Below are positions 13,801 through 26,200 of a stretch of 26,379 bases of DNA, piece by piece (within the stretch, counting starts at the first letter, position 1; each line of letters begins with the position of its first letter). The position numbers and the translations under genes were made by a program. Source of the DNA: a virus; the IMG/VR virus record IMGVR_UViG_3300022602_000363, positions 1 through 26,379 of that record; one strand, 5' to 3'. Under the pieces are notes generated by a model that made no database searches, was not told the DNA's origin, and saw nothing but the letters and a program-made list of their open reading frames with translations.

Positions 13801-14226
13801 GATACTATTGTTTATAACTCTGCGGTATTCAAACCATTGTTTGGTGCCAAAGCAGATGCAAGCCTGCAAGCTACATTTAAAGTAGTTGCTAACCCTAACA
13901 TTGTTGTTAGCGATAGCGAAATTAAGAGTGCAGTGATTGCAGCTATTAATCAATATTTTGATATTAATAACTGGGACTTTGGCGAGACATTCTACTTTAG
14001 CGAATTAAGCGCATACCTACATCAAACACTAGTACCAATGGTAGCTAGCATCATTATTGTAGCAAGCGACCCACGTATCCAATTTGGTACATTGTATCAA
14101 GTTAATGCAGAAGCAAATGAAATTATCACAAGTGCTGCAACAGTTGACAACGTAGAAGTTATTTCTGCAATCACCGCTGCTCACTTAAATCAAACAACTA
14201 CAACTAGTACACAACTAGGAATTTAA
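10807..14226 (+). CDS. 6: gp6 baseplate wedge protein, enlarged
   Basis: gp6 forms the inner iris ring that holds the baseplate wedges together and moves during contraction. The N-terminus (about 25-115) carries the usual block: YLRTNYPEDFNDFTDSSEYI, then IAFMGQSIAFRADLNARENF and LSRLVGYSPKR. The C-terminus (about 985-1139) has the matching end block: FKVVANPNI, INQYFDINNWDFGETFYFSE, and ITSAATVDNVEVISAITAAHL. T4 gp6 has 660 residues and this has 1139. The extra length lies mainly in the middle (about 480-960), made of strand-rich segments. Within it, residues 816-827 form a perfect calcium-loop pattern (DSNNDGIPDDPD), like dockerin or thrombospondin type 3 loops. The gene has its own late promoter, and the giant gene starts 2 bases after its stop. 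Confidence 0.92.
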   Translation: MALTTRQTSLLIQQDWTKIYQTFQSADFSSYDFETLRKTMIDYLRTNYPEDFNDFTDSSEYIALIDLIAFMGQSIAFRADLNARENFIDTAQRQDSVFKLSRLVGYSPKRNTGASGLLKIDNVSTTETIYDSNGTDLTNVVVSWNDSSNDNWQEQMNAILNATLVDTQVIGKSGSSTTINNIATDTYSISIVPGQTPVYSFNATVENKTMAFEAVSSSTTNSTTIFEPPPIPRNIFNILYRNDSLGNSSNNTGFFIQFKQGTLNKIDFNLAESIPNRTVAVNFNNINNDDTWLYGLNTQGAVSTAWTKVNAVAGVNVTYNQTTNRNIYQVNTRASDQVDLVFGDGVFASIPQGNYRFIYRQSNGLNYKITPNEITRISIPIAYVSRSGRVETLTVTASLNYTVSNSSSSETLNSVRSNAPQTYYTQNRMITGEDYNILPFSLFNSVVKVKAANRTSSGVSRFLDVLDVTGKYSSTNIFCDDGYLYRDTNAGDQFTFTFQTVGDVNDIIDNELRPILSLQKVTHFRLENTPRYPVTNGTGIVTWKHNTDITNGSIGNIMDSTGNTLVSFGPGLAPTSSNRQYIEVGAMIKFTAPAGQYFTAQRVLKTGTAQYQGESNYIYATVELVNGNAVTINEQVPTGAIVAYVVPKMANDFAFSSTYSDEATTSRLSTLIRGYNSFGIRYDIPTRTWKLITISNLDTINPFSLTYAGDASGGGLDSSWLITVIYNNGVYTVSYRGLNYVFESLAETTFYFDSSVKVYDSKTAQTVRDQIKILKINAGPDLSTPLGQDITWQIYSNVVSTDGYQDPSRVLVTFPDSNNDGIPDDPDLFQTVVNPSINSAKKVVFFTQMPDPTDGSFINLVPVDNSTIVTDYTTKASILLVASKYNVGTVFYAFAENVFYELTSNSQTLPAVSVLTNYIAYAGRQGLSFQYKHNSPNNRRIDPSPNNIMDLYILTKEYSTDYAAWLADTSGTLVEPTPPTTEELSSAYQALDNYKALSDTIVYNSAVFKPLFGAKADASLQATFKVVANPNIVVSDSEIKSAVIAAINQYFDINNWDFGETFYFSELSAYLHQTLVPMVASIIIVASDPRIQFGTLYQVNAEANEIITSAATVDNVEVISAITAAHLNQTTTTSTQLGI

Positions 14227-14228
14227 TA

Positions 14229-17200
14229 ATGGCCGTAACAAGTACTCTACCGTTCTTACCAACAATTTTTCAAACTGATTCTAACAAGAAGTTTTTAAAT
14301 GCAACGTTGGATCAGTTAGTTAATGACGCTGATTTAGTGAGGGTAAACGGCTACATTGGCCGTAAATTTGCACCAACATACAAAGCCGGTGACAATTACA
14401 TAACAGAGCCAGATGCAAATCGTGCAAACTATCAACTTGAACCTAGTGTTGTAGTACAAAACAAAGCAACTGACACAGTTAGTTTATTCAGCACCTATGT
14501 TGATTTACTAAATGAAATCAGTGTAGCAGGAGGTAACACCAAAGACCACAGCCGTTTGTTTAGCAACGAAAGCTACACATTCGGTGGCTTATTTGATTTT
14601 GACAAATTCAGCAACTACAACAATTACTATTGGTTGCCTGATGGCCCAGACGCAGTTGATGTGTTTTCTGGTAACATCCCTACTGAAGAAACTTTTTCAG
14701 TTGTTCGCAATACTGGCGCTGGTGGTTATAATTTCAGCGGCAGCGGTGTAAGTGCAAACCCAGTACTAACATTGGCCCGCGGCGGTACATACAAATTTAA
14801 CTTATCTCAAGCCGGTAACAAATTCTGGATCCAAACTGAACCAGGTATTAGTGGTACAATGGCTAAACAGTCAAATGTTAGCACACGTAATATCTATGGC
14901 GTACAAAACAATGGCGCAAGTTTGGGGCAGGTTATTTTTAATGTTCCAACTAGCAGCGCACAGAACGTATATGCTCAAATGCCGTTGGCTGCAACAGTTG
15001 ATTATGCAGTAACATTGCCATTCGCTAGTGTACAAAACACAATGCTAAGTGCATTGTTAAATCAATACCCTAACGTATTTGATGGCGTACAAACAAATCT
15101 AGATCGCAAGACCGTTGTGTTTATTGGCGACTTCCAAGACGATTCATACTGGGAAGCTGGCGGGGATTACGATTTAACTGGCAGCGGATTTGACAGTGAC
15201 TTATTTGATGGTGGTTCATCAATTCCTAAGGCACAACGCCCAGGACCTTGGACTATCGTACTAGTACCGATTGATGATGACTATCTAGTTACCTTCCAAC
15301 CAGCAAGCGCAGATAAACTTGTTGCAACAAGCAACAGAGTTTTTGTTACAAGCGGTGTTGAATACGGTTCTACTTCATTCTACTTAGACTACACAAGTCA
15401 ATATCAGCCAGTACCGGTTGATACTGCTAGCTTGGATCGTTTGTATTACCAAGACGGCAACAATCCAAACATGGTTGGTATTATTCAGCTTGTTGATGAA
15501 AATACAAACGTCATCAACGTTGAACAAGATATTATTGGCATTCCTAGCTACACAAGTCCAAATGGTGTTGTGTTTACCAATGGACTAAAAATACAGTTCG
15601 ATGATACTGTAAGCGATCCTGGTTACGCTAACAACACTTATTATGTCGAAGGTGTTGGCACAGGCATACAACTAGTTGAAGTTGATAAATTAATTACACC
15701 AGAGAGCTATGCTAGCAGCGGCATTGACACACAAGACTATATCACTGTTAATCGTTATAGCCTAGACGCTAATCCATGGTCACGCAGCAATCGCTGGTTC
15801 CACATTGATGTTATTAATGCCACTGCGGCCTACAACAACACAGTACCATTACCAGATCAAACAAAACGTGCCACACGTCCTATCATTGAATTTGAAAGCT
15901 GCTTGCAGTTGTTTAACTTTGGACGTCTAGCTAAAGCACCTGTTGATCAGCTTGACTACACAATTACTGATGCAATGAACCAAATTGAAAACTTGGTAAT
16001 TGGCACAAACTCCTCTGTAACTGTTAATTCTTTAACTATAGTTCCAGGACAACGTATTATATTTGCAAACGATGTGGATCCTGTTATTAGAGATCAGATC
16101 TATGTTGTAACTGCAATTGACGCCACAGGGCCAACATACCCATTGGGACACGGCACAAGCGACACAGTTATTCACTTGGTATTAGCTGATGATGCACAAG
16201 TACTTGAAGGACACAATATTACAGTTACCAGCGGCGTTAATGCAGGTAACAGCTATTGGTACGATGGTAGTGCATGGAATCTAGCACAAGCAAAAACTTC
16301 TGTTAACCAAAGCCCGTTGTTTGATGTTATTGACAGCAATGGCTACAGCATCAGCAACAACACCTATTATGAAACCAGCACATTTGCTGGTACAGCTATC
16401 TTCTCTTACAAACAAGGGACAGGTAATAATGATACAGTTCTAGGTTTCCCATTAAGCTATAGAAACTTTAACAGTATTGGCGATATTCAGTTTACCAACA
16501 ACTTTGACACAGACGTTGCAACTTACTCTAGTGGACAAACTTCTGTATCATTGCCAATTAACAACAACTTCATTAAACAAAATACCGGATACGATACTTT
16601 TGTTTATAGAAACACATGGGTTAAAAATACCGAAGTAACTAAACAGTACCAAGTATTCTCGTTTGAGTATACTGGACAGTCAAACTACTTCCCAATTGAT
16701 ATTGCACCAGAAGTTGATGCTACTATCCCTTATACCAAAGTTTATCAGAACAATAAACTGTTAAGCGGTTACACACCTGGCAGCAATGTTAAAGATGCCA
16801 ACGGTAAAACTCCCGATGACCTAGCATTTGAAGCTGGGTTACTTGACTACCAATATCACACAGTTGGTAGCCGTGCTACAGTACGTGTTAACATTAACTT
16901 GTTAACAGTTGGGGATAAGATTGATGTTTTAATCTACAGCAAAACTCCAAGTAAAACAGGCTATTACGAAATCCCTAACAACTTGGATTACAACAGCAAG
17001 AACGTTGTATTTGCTTCGTTGACGTTGGGACAATTACGTAACCACATCAAAACAATTGAAGAGAATACCAAAGTAATTTCAAGTCCTGGCGCAGCAAAAA
17101 CTGTTCCAGCACTACGTGATATTGTTTACAAAAGCAACGGCGGCACGATTGTACAGCAAAGTGCTCCAGCAATGTACAGCAATATTTTCTTAACAGATAA

Positions 17201-20200
17201 GAATCTTAATTTTATCAAGAGCTTGGAATTGTCTGCACGTGAGTACTCACGATTCAAGAACAAATTCTTAGAATTGTCTACTAAACTAGAAACAGTAGAC
17301 CCAACAAACATTCCAGCTAGTGTTGACAATATTCTAAAAAATATCAACAGTATCAAGAACAAAACGTTCCCATGGTACTACAGTGATATGGTGCCTTACG
17401 GCGATAATGCAAACATTATCACATATAATGTTATTAACCCATATCAATATCAATATGAAATCAGCCAGGTATTTAACGATACCAGCTTGAGCAACTTGTC
17501 TGTATTGGTTTACTTAAATGGCGTACAACTTGTTAATGGTGTAGATTTTTCTTTCCCACAAGACCGTTCTGCTATTATCATTAACAAGACTGCTATAACA
17601 CTGGCAGTTGGCGACACTATTTCTATCATTGAATACAACAACACAGATGGTTGTTTTGTTCCTGAAACTCCAAGCAAGTTGGGATTATATCCTAAATTTG
17701 TTCCTAGCATTTTTGTCGATGATAGTTACATTACCCCAACACAAGTTATCCGTGGACACGATGGTAGCATCATTCCAACGTTTGGCGACATTCGTGATGA
17801 TTTGTTATTGGAACTTGAAAAGCGTATCTACAACAACATTAAAATTGATTACACATCGCATCTGTTTAATGTATACGATTATGTTCCAGGTAAGTTCCGC
17901 AACACAGACTATACACTAACAGAGTTTAATCAACTGTTAAGTCGCCAATTCCTACGTTGGGTAGGCGACAATCAAGTTGACTACGCATCTAATACTGGTT
18001 TCCAAAGTAATAATCCTTGGACCTGGAACTACAAGAAATTTAAAGACCGTGTTGATGGCAGCGCACTACCGGGTAGCTGGCGTGCTATTTTCAGCTACTT
18101 CTTTGACACATACCGCCCACATACACATCCATGGGAAATGTTGGGCTTTGGCGAAATGCCAGACTGGTGGATCACACGCTACGGCGCAGCACCTTATACT
18201 GGTAGTAACCAATTGCTATGGGATGATCTAGAAGCAGGTTACATATACGCCGGCCCTCGCGCTGGTTACGATACACGTTTTGCACGTCCTGGACTAAGCA
18301 AAATTATTCCTGTAGATGACTACGGTAGTTTGTTGAGCCCTAACGAATGGGCAACAGCAACATTTGATAGTTTATCAGCAAGTGCTTCTTTTGCAGTAGG
18401 CGAACAAGGCCCTGCAGAATTTGCATGGCGCTCAAGCAGCTTGTATCCTTTTGCTATGCAGTTTGCATTGGCACTAGCTAAACCAGGCGTATACTTTGGT
18501 AGTTTGATTAACGTTGACCGTTACTACAGAAACACTCTAGTTGATCAGTTAATCAACAAAGACACTCTGCAACGTATTACATTGTCATCTGTTGTTATCA
18601 ACGGTGATACTACCAGCGGCACTACAGTTCGTAGCGCAGGTTACTTGAACTGGGTACGTGATTACTTGCTAAACAACGGCATGGATCCAGTTGCAACTAT
18701 TCAGTACTATCTAGACAATGTAAACATTCAATTGGGTTACAAGATTGGCGGATATACCGATCAGAAATTCATTGAAGTACTAGCCGAACAAGGTAGCCCA
18801 ACTAATTCACAGAATAGTATTGTTCTGCCTACTGAAAACTATAAGGTTTACTTAAACCAATCTACACCTATTCGTAAGGTTGTTTATAGTGCAGTACAAG
18901 TTGAGCAAACTGATGGCGGATACATAGTAACCGGATATAATACAAACAATCCATATTTTACAATTATCCCAAGTCGTGTAAACAATAGTTTCTATACTAT
19001 CAGCGTTCTCAAAGAACGTGCAACAATCTACAACGATTACCAAGCAGTTAAGGTAACGATTCCGTATGGTTACGAATTCTCTACACGAGAAGAAGTTGTT
19101 GACTTTTTGATTAGCTATGGACGTTATTTGGGATCACAAGGATTCCGCTTCCGTGACGTTGACCAACAGCTTGGCGACACACGTGACTGGGTACTAAGTG
19201 CAAAAGAATTCCTAAACTGGAGTCAACAAGGCTGGGCAAGTGGTAACTTTATTATCTTGAGCCCAGTTAACAACGTTCTAAACAACGTACAGCCAACTGG
19301 TGTAATTGCACCCGTTGATAATTCTCCAAGCGGTACTAAAGTCTTAGACCAAAACTTTAACTTTATCAAGAGTTCAGACTTTGTTGAAGTCAGGACCGGC
19401 AACACATTTAAACTTTCCGCAATTAACAATCAAACAATTTGTTTTGCGGACTTGAATGTTGTTCAATACGAACACGCAATTATTTTTGATAACGTCACAG
19501 TTTTCAATGACATTATCTATGTTCCAGAACTAGGCAACAGACAGTATCGTTTAAAACTAATTGGCAGCAAGACTGGTTCTTGGACTGGCGATTTTAATAT
19601 CCCTGGCTTTGTGTTCAACGACACAAAAGTAGACACATGGCAACCAGGTGTTGATTATAAAATGGGCAGCATTGTTCAATTTAAGAATCAATACTACACT
19701 TCATTGGTAGACATTGACGCAGCCAGCGACTTTGTACAAAATAAACAATGGGCTCCAATTAACAAAACTGATATCAAAACTGGCCTATTGCCTAACTTCA
19801 GTTACCTTGCTGATCGTATGCAAGATGTCTACGACGTTGATAACTTACCCGCAGACAGCACATTGGAAGGATTTGGCACAAGCCTAATTGGTTTCCGTAA
19901 ACGTGACTATTTGACTAACTTTGGTTTAGATGAAACAAGCCAAGTTAAGTTCTATCAAGGCTATATCAAAGACAAGGGTACACTAAACGCTATCACTGGT
20001 CTGACTAAAGCTCAACTTGATAACCTAACAAGTAACATTGATATCTACGAAGAATGGGGTCTGCGTGTTGGTGAGTACGGTGCGTTAAACAGCAACCAAT
20101 TCGTTGAGATTGTATTAGATGATTCTAAAATTACAGCTAACCCTGCACCAATTGAATTGTTATACAAAGACGATCTAGACAGCATCCAAGGTGTTGTGGG

Positions 20201-23200
20201 ATTCCGTCCCATTGACTTGTATAGAAGTCCAGCTGGATATGATAAGAACATTTTCTTCAATCGTACTGGGGCAAGTAATACCAACAATGATATTTTAACT
20301 GCTGGCTATGTAAACCTAAACGACGTTGATGATTCGTTGTTTGATTTTACTACCTACGCTGATCTAGACACAGTGGTTAATAACATTGGCCCAGGATATC
20401 ATATCTGGATCGCTAAAGATTTCAGCAACGACTGGAATGTCTATCGTGTAACAGAAACTAAGATTAACGTATTGTCATTGACATACACGATCGATAGTTT
20501 AATGAGTGTCGGGTTCAGTGATGTACCTAACCTATCAGTCGGCGATGTGTTTGCTATTAAAATGTTCAATGATCAATTTGATGGCTTCTATCAAGTATAC
20601 GCAATTGATGGAGTACACAGCGTTAAGGTTGTACCGCACAAGTATGCAGACATCCTTAAAAATGCCAAGACTATCGCAGGCACAGGTATCTTCTATACTT
20701 TGCAATCTGCACGTATAACAACACTGGATCAAGCAAACGCATTGGTACCATTGAATGGTTGGGCAGACGGTGATAAACTTTGGGTCGATGATGACAACAA
20801 CGGTAACTGGGGTGTCTACGAAAAAACTACTGCATGGAACTACAAAGCATCTGTATACGATGACGTAAACCAAGCAATTCCTAATAGCGGATTTGGTACA
20901 GCAGTAGCAACCAACTCAACTGGTCAAAACATGTTCGTTGGCATGCCTGCACGTAACCTAGTGAAGGTATTTGCTAAAAACAGCGCAGGATCATTGAGCC
21001 AAGTATCTGCACTACAACCGACAACTACTTCAACAGTTTCTACATTGAACTACGGTTCATCTTTGGCAGCAGCAACAACAACTGTAGCAGTTGGTGCACC
21101 AGGTAGCCTGGGCGGCAAAGGTATGGTTGCAGTACACGACATTACAACAGGATCTATACAATTTATTTGGGATGCTGACTCAAGCAGTACAACTAAATTT
21201 GGTACTAGCGTAGCCACAAGCGACGACGGCCAATGGCTATATGTTGGTGCACCTGGCGAAAACAAGATCTACATCTATAATTTCAATTCTACTATTTCAC
21301 AACACAGCGTTACAACAACTTGGTCAGGTGGATCAACACAAACTTTAACCTGGACACCAAGTAGCGTGTATCAAGTTAGAATTTCTGATGGTACTTACAA
21401 CTACGTACCGGGTGTTGACTACACATTGTCAACTAACGTGATTACATTCGTTAATGCACCTGCATTGTTGGCAACAGTTTCTTTTGTACAATCGCCATGT
21501 TATGTATACCACAGCGCAATCACTGGTAGCACATACGGTGCAGTGAGCGGTGACAACTTTGGTTATCGTCTAGCAACAAGTAAAGTTGGTAACGACCTGC
21601 TAGTTGGCGCTCCAGGCACAAACAGCAATGCTGGCGCAGTTTACTTACTGGAACGTTTCCGTCAACAGTTTATATCAAATACTGACAACGTTTATACCTG
21701 CATTGGTGCAGTAGACACATATACCAAAGTCTATGTTGGTAATACCCTACTGACACTGAATGTTGACTTTACAGTTTCTGGTGCAGGCAGCAACATTATT
21801 TCGTTTGCTATCCCATTAACACTGGGACAAATTGTTAGCGTAATTGCAACACCATTTAACTTGATCCAAGAAATCACAGAACCTGTTTCCTATCAATCAG
21901 CAGGCAACCAATTTGGTTCTGTAATTACAATGGATTGCGACAACACATCAACATTCTTTGTTGGTGCGCCAAACACACTAGTAAATGGAACACGTGGTTT
22001 AGTATATCGTTATTCTAATCCTGGTAAAATTCTAGGTACTGTGTCTTCGCCAAGCAGCACAGAATATGTTAAGAACTTGATTCTTAACGAAGGCCCAATT
22101 GGTACCTACACCGCAGGTGTATATTCTGCTGTAGCTGGTTTATATATTAACGGTACACACGTTGACTTGTCTCCAGCATTTACAACATTTGAAAATGATT
22201 CTACTAATCCAGTGACTTATGTATCTGGTTACTTGGATCCACAGACTTGTGTTAACTTGATTAACGCTGCCGCTATTCCTAACATTACAGCTAGCCTAGC
22301 TGACGGTGTATTCTTTAGCATTAGCACAAGTAGTATCAATCAAAACAGCAAGTTAGTTGTTACTAGCGATAGTTCCAACTTGTTTGAAAAATTAGATATT
22401 AACATCTACGAGTTATCTCAAGTTATTACACACCCAACTGTGACTACTAGCGCAGGCTTTGTGCAGTCAATGAAGTATGACGATTCTGTTGGAGTATTGC
22501 TTGTATCTAGTTACTTAGATCAAGTCGGATATCCGTCGCAAATCGACGAGTATACTACAACATTTGATTCTAACTCAACAATCTTTAAAGACAACTATCC
22601 TCAAGCAGGCGCAGTATATGTCTACGAAATGTTAGTTGACACCAATACAGGCTTTAACAATGTAGGCACCATGTCCTATGTCTCCTTGCTAACAAGCCCA
22701 AGCGGTGATTCAACAGATCAATTTGGTTATGCAGTTGATATCAACAACGGATTGATTGTTGTTGGCGCACCTGGCGATAATACTCTGGTTACAGGCGGCG
22801 GTACAGTACACGCTTACACAAACCCAACATTAGCTGCTAGCTGGAACTTATTCCGTTCACAAGAAGGCAAAGTTGATCTTGGCAACGTAAGTCGAATTTT
22901 TGTCTACAGCAACAAAACACAAACTATTAAATCTTACCTAGATTATATTGATCCAGTTAAAGGTAAAATTTTAGGTATTGCTGAACAAGACCTTGACTAT
23001 AAAACAGCAAATGATCCAGCTGTATACAACAATAGTACAAGCTCGACTATTGCAACCAGCCAATCATATCACTGGAACGAAAGCCAAGTTGGTAAGATTT
23101 GGTGGAACCTAAGTACTCTACGTTACGTTGATTACGAACAAGATACACTAATCTATCGCAGCAACAACTGGGGCAAACTATTTTCTGGCAGTAAAGTACA

Positions 23201-26200
23201 GGTTTGCGAATGGGTTGGTAGCAAATATCCTCCAAGCAAATATGTTGCCAGCGGTGGCGACGGTGTTCCATTGTATCCTAACGACACAGCCTATGTAACT
23301 GTGCCAGTTGTAGTCAACGGCAACGTTACTGTAATGTACTATTACTGGGTAACTGGTAAAGAAAATGCAGCCAAAGGCAAGCACAACAGCGTATCTGTTA
23401 TTGCTGACATCATTGAAAATCCACAGTTACAAGGTGTTCCTTACGCATTCCTAATGAAAACAAATGCGTTTGGTTTAGTAAATGTACAACCATATCTAAG
23501 TGGTACAGATACTATCTTGAATGTGGAGTACAACACAATAGAATCAGAAATTGGTATCCATACTGAGTATGCATTGATCAATGAAAACGATTCTAATAGT
23601 GTTATCCCTGATCGTATCTTAGAAAAACTAATTGATAGTTTGTCTGGTGTTGACAAGTTAGGTCAAGTTATCCCTGACCCAACACTAAGTGCAGCCGATC
23701 AAATTGGTATTGCAATTCGTCCACGACAAACAATGTTTGTGAACCAAGGTATTGCAATTGAAAACTTTGTAAAATATGTTAACAGCGTTTTGATACAGCA
23801 TCCTATTGTATTCCAGTACAGCTTGCTAGGACTAGAAGCACAAGATCCTATTCCGGCATCAACTGAATACGATATTACTGTAAACACAGTTGACGATTTA
23901 TCTAATATCGACACAAACCTAGTATCACCTGGATACAAAGTATTGGTATTGAGCGACAGTACCAATGCCGGTCTATGGACATTATATATACTAGACAACA
24001 ATCTACAGTTTGATACTCTGAGAGTTCAAGCCTACAACACTAACTTGTACTGGAGTAAAGTTGACTGGTACGATACCACATACGATCCAACAAGTCGTAT
24101 CAACTACACAGTAGCAGCCTACAAAGATATTGCATCATTAACATTAGTCGACGGTGACATCATTCGTGTTAACTATGACGAAAATGCACAGTTTGCAATC
24201 TATCGTGTAAACAGCGACTTGACATTGTCAAAAGTTGGTATCCAAAATGGTACAATTCAGTTAGCTGATACATTGTACAACTGGTCTACTGGACAAATGG
24301 GCTGGGACGAGGACTTGTTTGACACAATACGCTTCGACCAAACTCCAAGTACAGAAATTCGTAATATCTTAGTAGCCCTACGCAATGATATCTTCATTGA
24401 AGCACTAAGCGATCAGTTTAACAAACTGTTCTTTGTGTTGGTTAACTATGTATTACAAGAACAAAAATCAGTGGATTGGGTATTTAAAACCAGTTTCATC
24501 AGCATCTTCCACAAGTTGCGTGAATTGAGCCAACCACCTAGCTTCCAACTTGATAACCAAGACTATTACTTGGATTATATCAACGAAGTTAAACCATACC
24601 GTACGATTGTGCGTGAATATGTTGTTGATTATACAGGTAATGATTCTGCAAACAACAACGTGACTGACTTTGACTTGCCTAGCTTGTATGTTAAGAAACT
24701 AGGACAGTATCGTACACCCGACGGTAGTGCAACAATCGATTCGACTCTGTTATCTACTACAGGTGAATATCAGTATTGGAACAAGTATCACGGCTTCACA
24801 ATTGATTCTATTCAATTGAGTAACCAAGGTGGTGGATACTTATTCCTAACAGATCCTAAGAGCAATGTAATTGTTAGCCCTAGCGTAACTATTACTGGCG
24901 GAGGTGGTACAGGTGCAACAGCAGTTGTGTCTAGCTACAATGTGTTGACTGGCGCTATTACAGGTATTACTGTAACAAAGGCTGGATCAGGTTACACTAG
25001 CGCACCTAAAGTAACTATCAACGGTACTAAAGGGTCTGGCGCACTAGCTGCGGCACGTTTGTCAAACAAGACTATTCGTCAACTTGACAGCGTATTGAAA
25101 TTTGACCGTATTGCTTACGACAGTAATGTTAAAATCTGGAATAGCTCAAGTAGTTATAACGCAGGAGACGTGGTTGCTTATGCAGGATCTGCATACCTAG
25201 CATCTATTTCTATGCCAGCAGCAGAAAACTTTAACTTCAACACATTCACATTACTGACTGGTGATCAAGTCGGAAATGCAAATGATCGTATCATTGCATA
25301 TCTTGCAAGTGCAACAAAACAAAATCTTGATCTAACATCTACGCTAGGTGAAGAAATTGTTGGCACAGAAAACAACAACTACTGGTTGTCACAATACATT
25401 GGCGGAATTGATTACCCTGGCGTAAAAGTACAAGGTCTTCCATTTAATGCCAATGTGGGCGATCAACAATTGATTGATAGTATCATTCAAAGTCGTTATG
25501 TTGACACAGCATTAGGTACCCGTCCGGAAGATATTACTATCGACGGTGGCGCATACATTGACTACTACAGTAGCCATGCACCAGAAGAACTATTGCCGGG
25601 TATTATGCACGACAGTATCGACATCAGCGTGTTTACACAAGGTGTTGTAAGTTCTGGCAACTTGACTGTAGATAAAAACGGCTCGTCACTTGCATATCGT
25701 GAATTCTACGATATTCATAATAACCACAACTACTATCGTATCAGTGGTTTTAGCACAGCGTTCTTAGCAAACGACATTGATATTACAGCTAATACCATTA
25801 CATATATTGTGAACTCAACTAGTTCATTGCCAACTCCGGATATTACTAGAGCTATTCCTGGTGTTATCTTCATTGATGGCGAAATGATTACCTATTGGGA
25901 AAATGATACAGTTAATGATACATTGCGTAACATTCGCCGTGGCGTTGGTGGAACACCAATCCAACCTCACTATGCTAAAAACCCATTAACTGGACAACAA
26001 ACACCAATCTACGATGCAAGCTCTGCACAGGCTGTTCCTGATATGCAACAACGTTCTATCACTATCAGTACCAACGGTACATTTGATAGTAACAGTTCAT
26101 GGAACTATTGGAAAACTAGTACAGGCACATCAGTATTCCATACAGCAGATAACCCAACATACAAGTTATCCCTAAGTGGTAATATTGTAGCCAACATTGG

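Noticed and set aside
14200-14235. Programmed frameshift joining gp6 to the giant gene
   Set aside because: gp6 ends at its expected conserved C-terminus, and the giant gene has its own AGGA site and a conserved-looking N-terminus, so they are separate genes.
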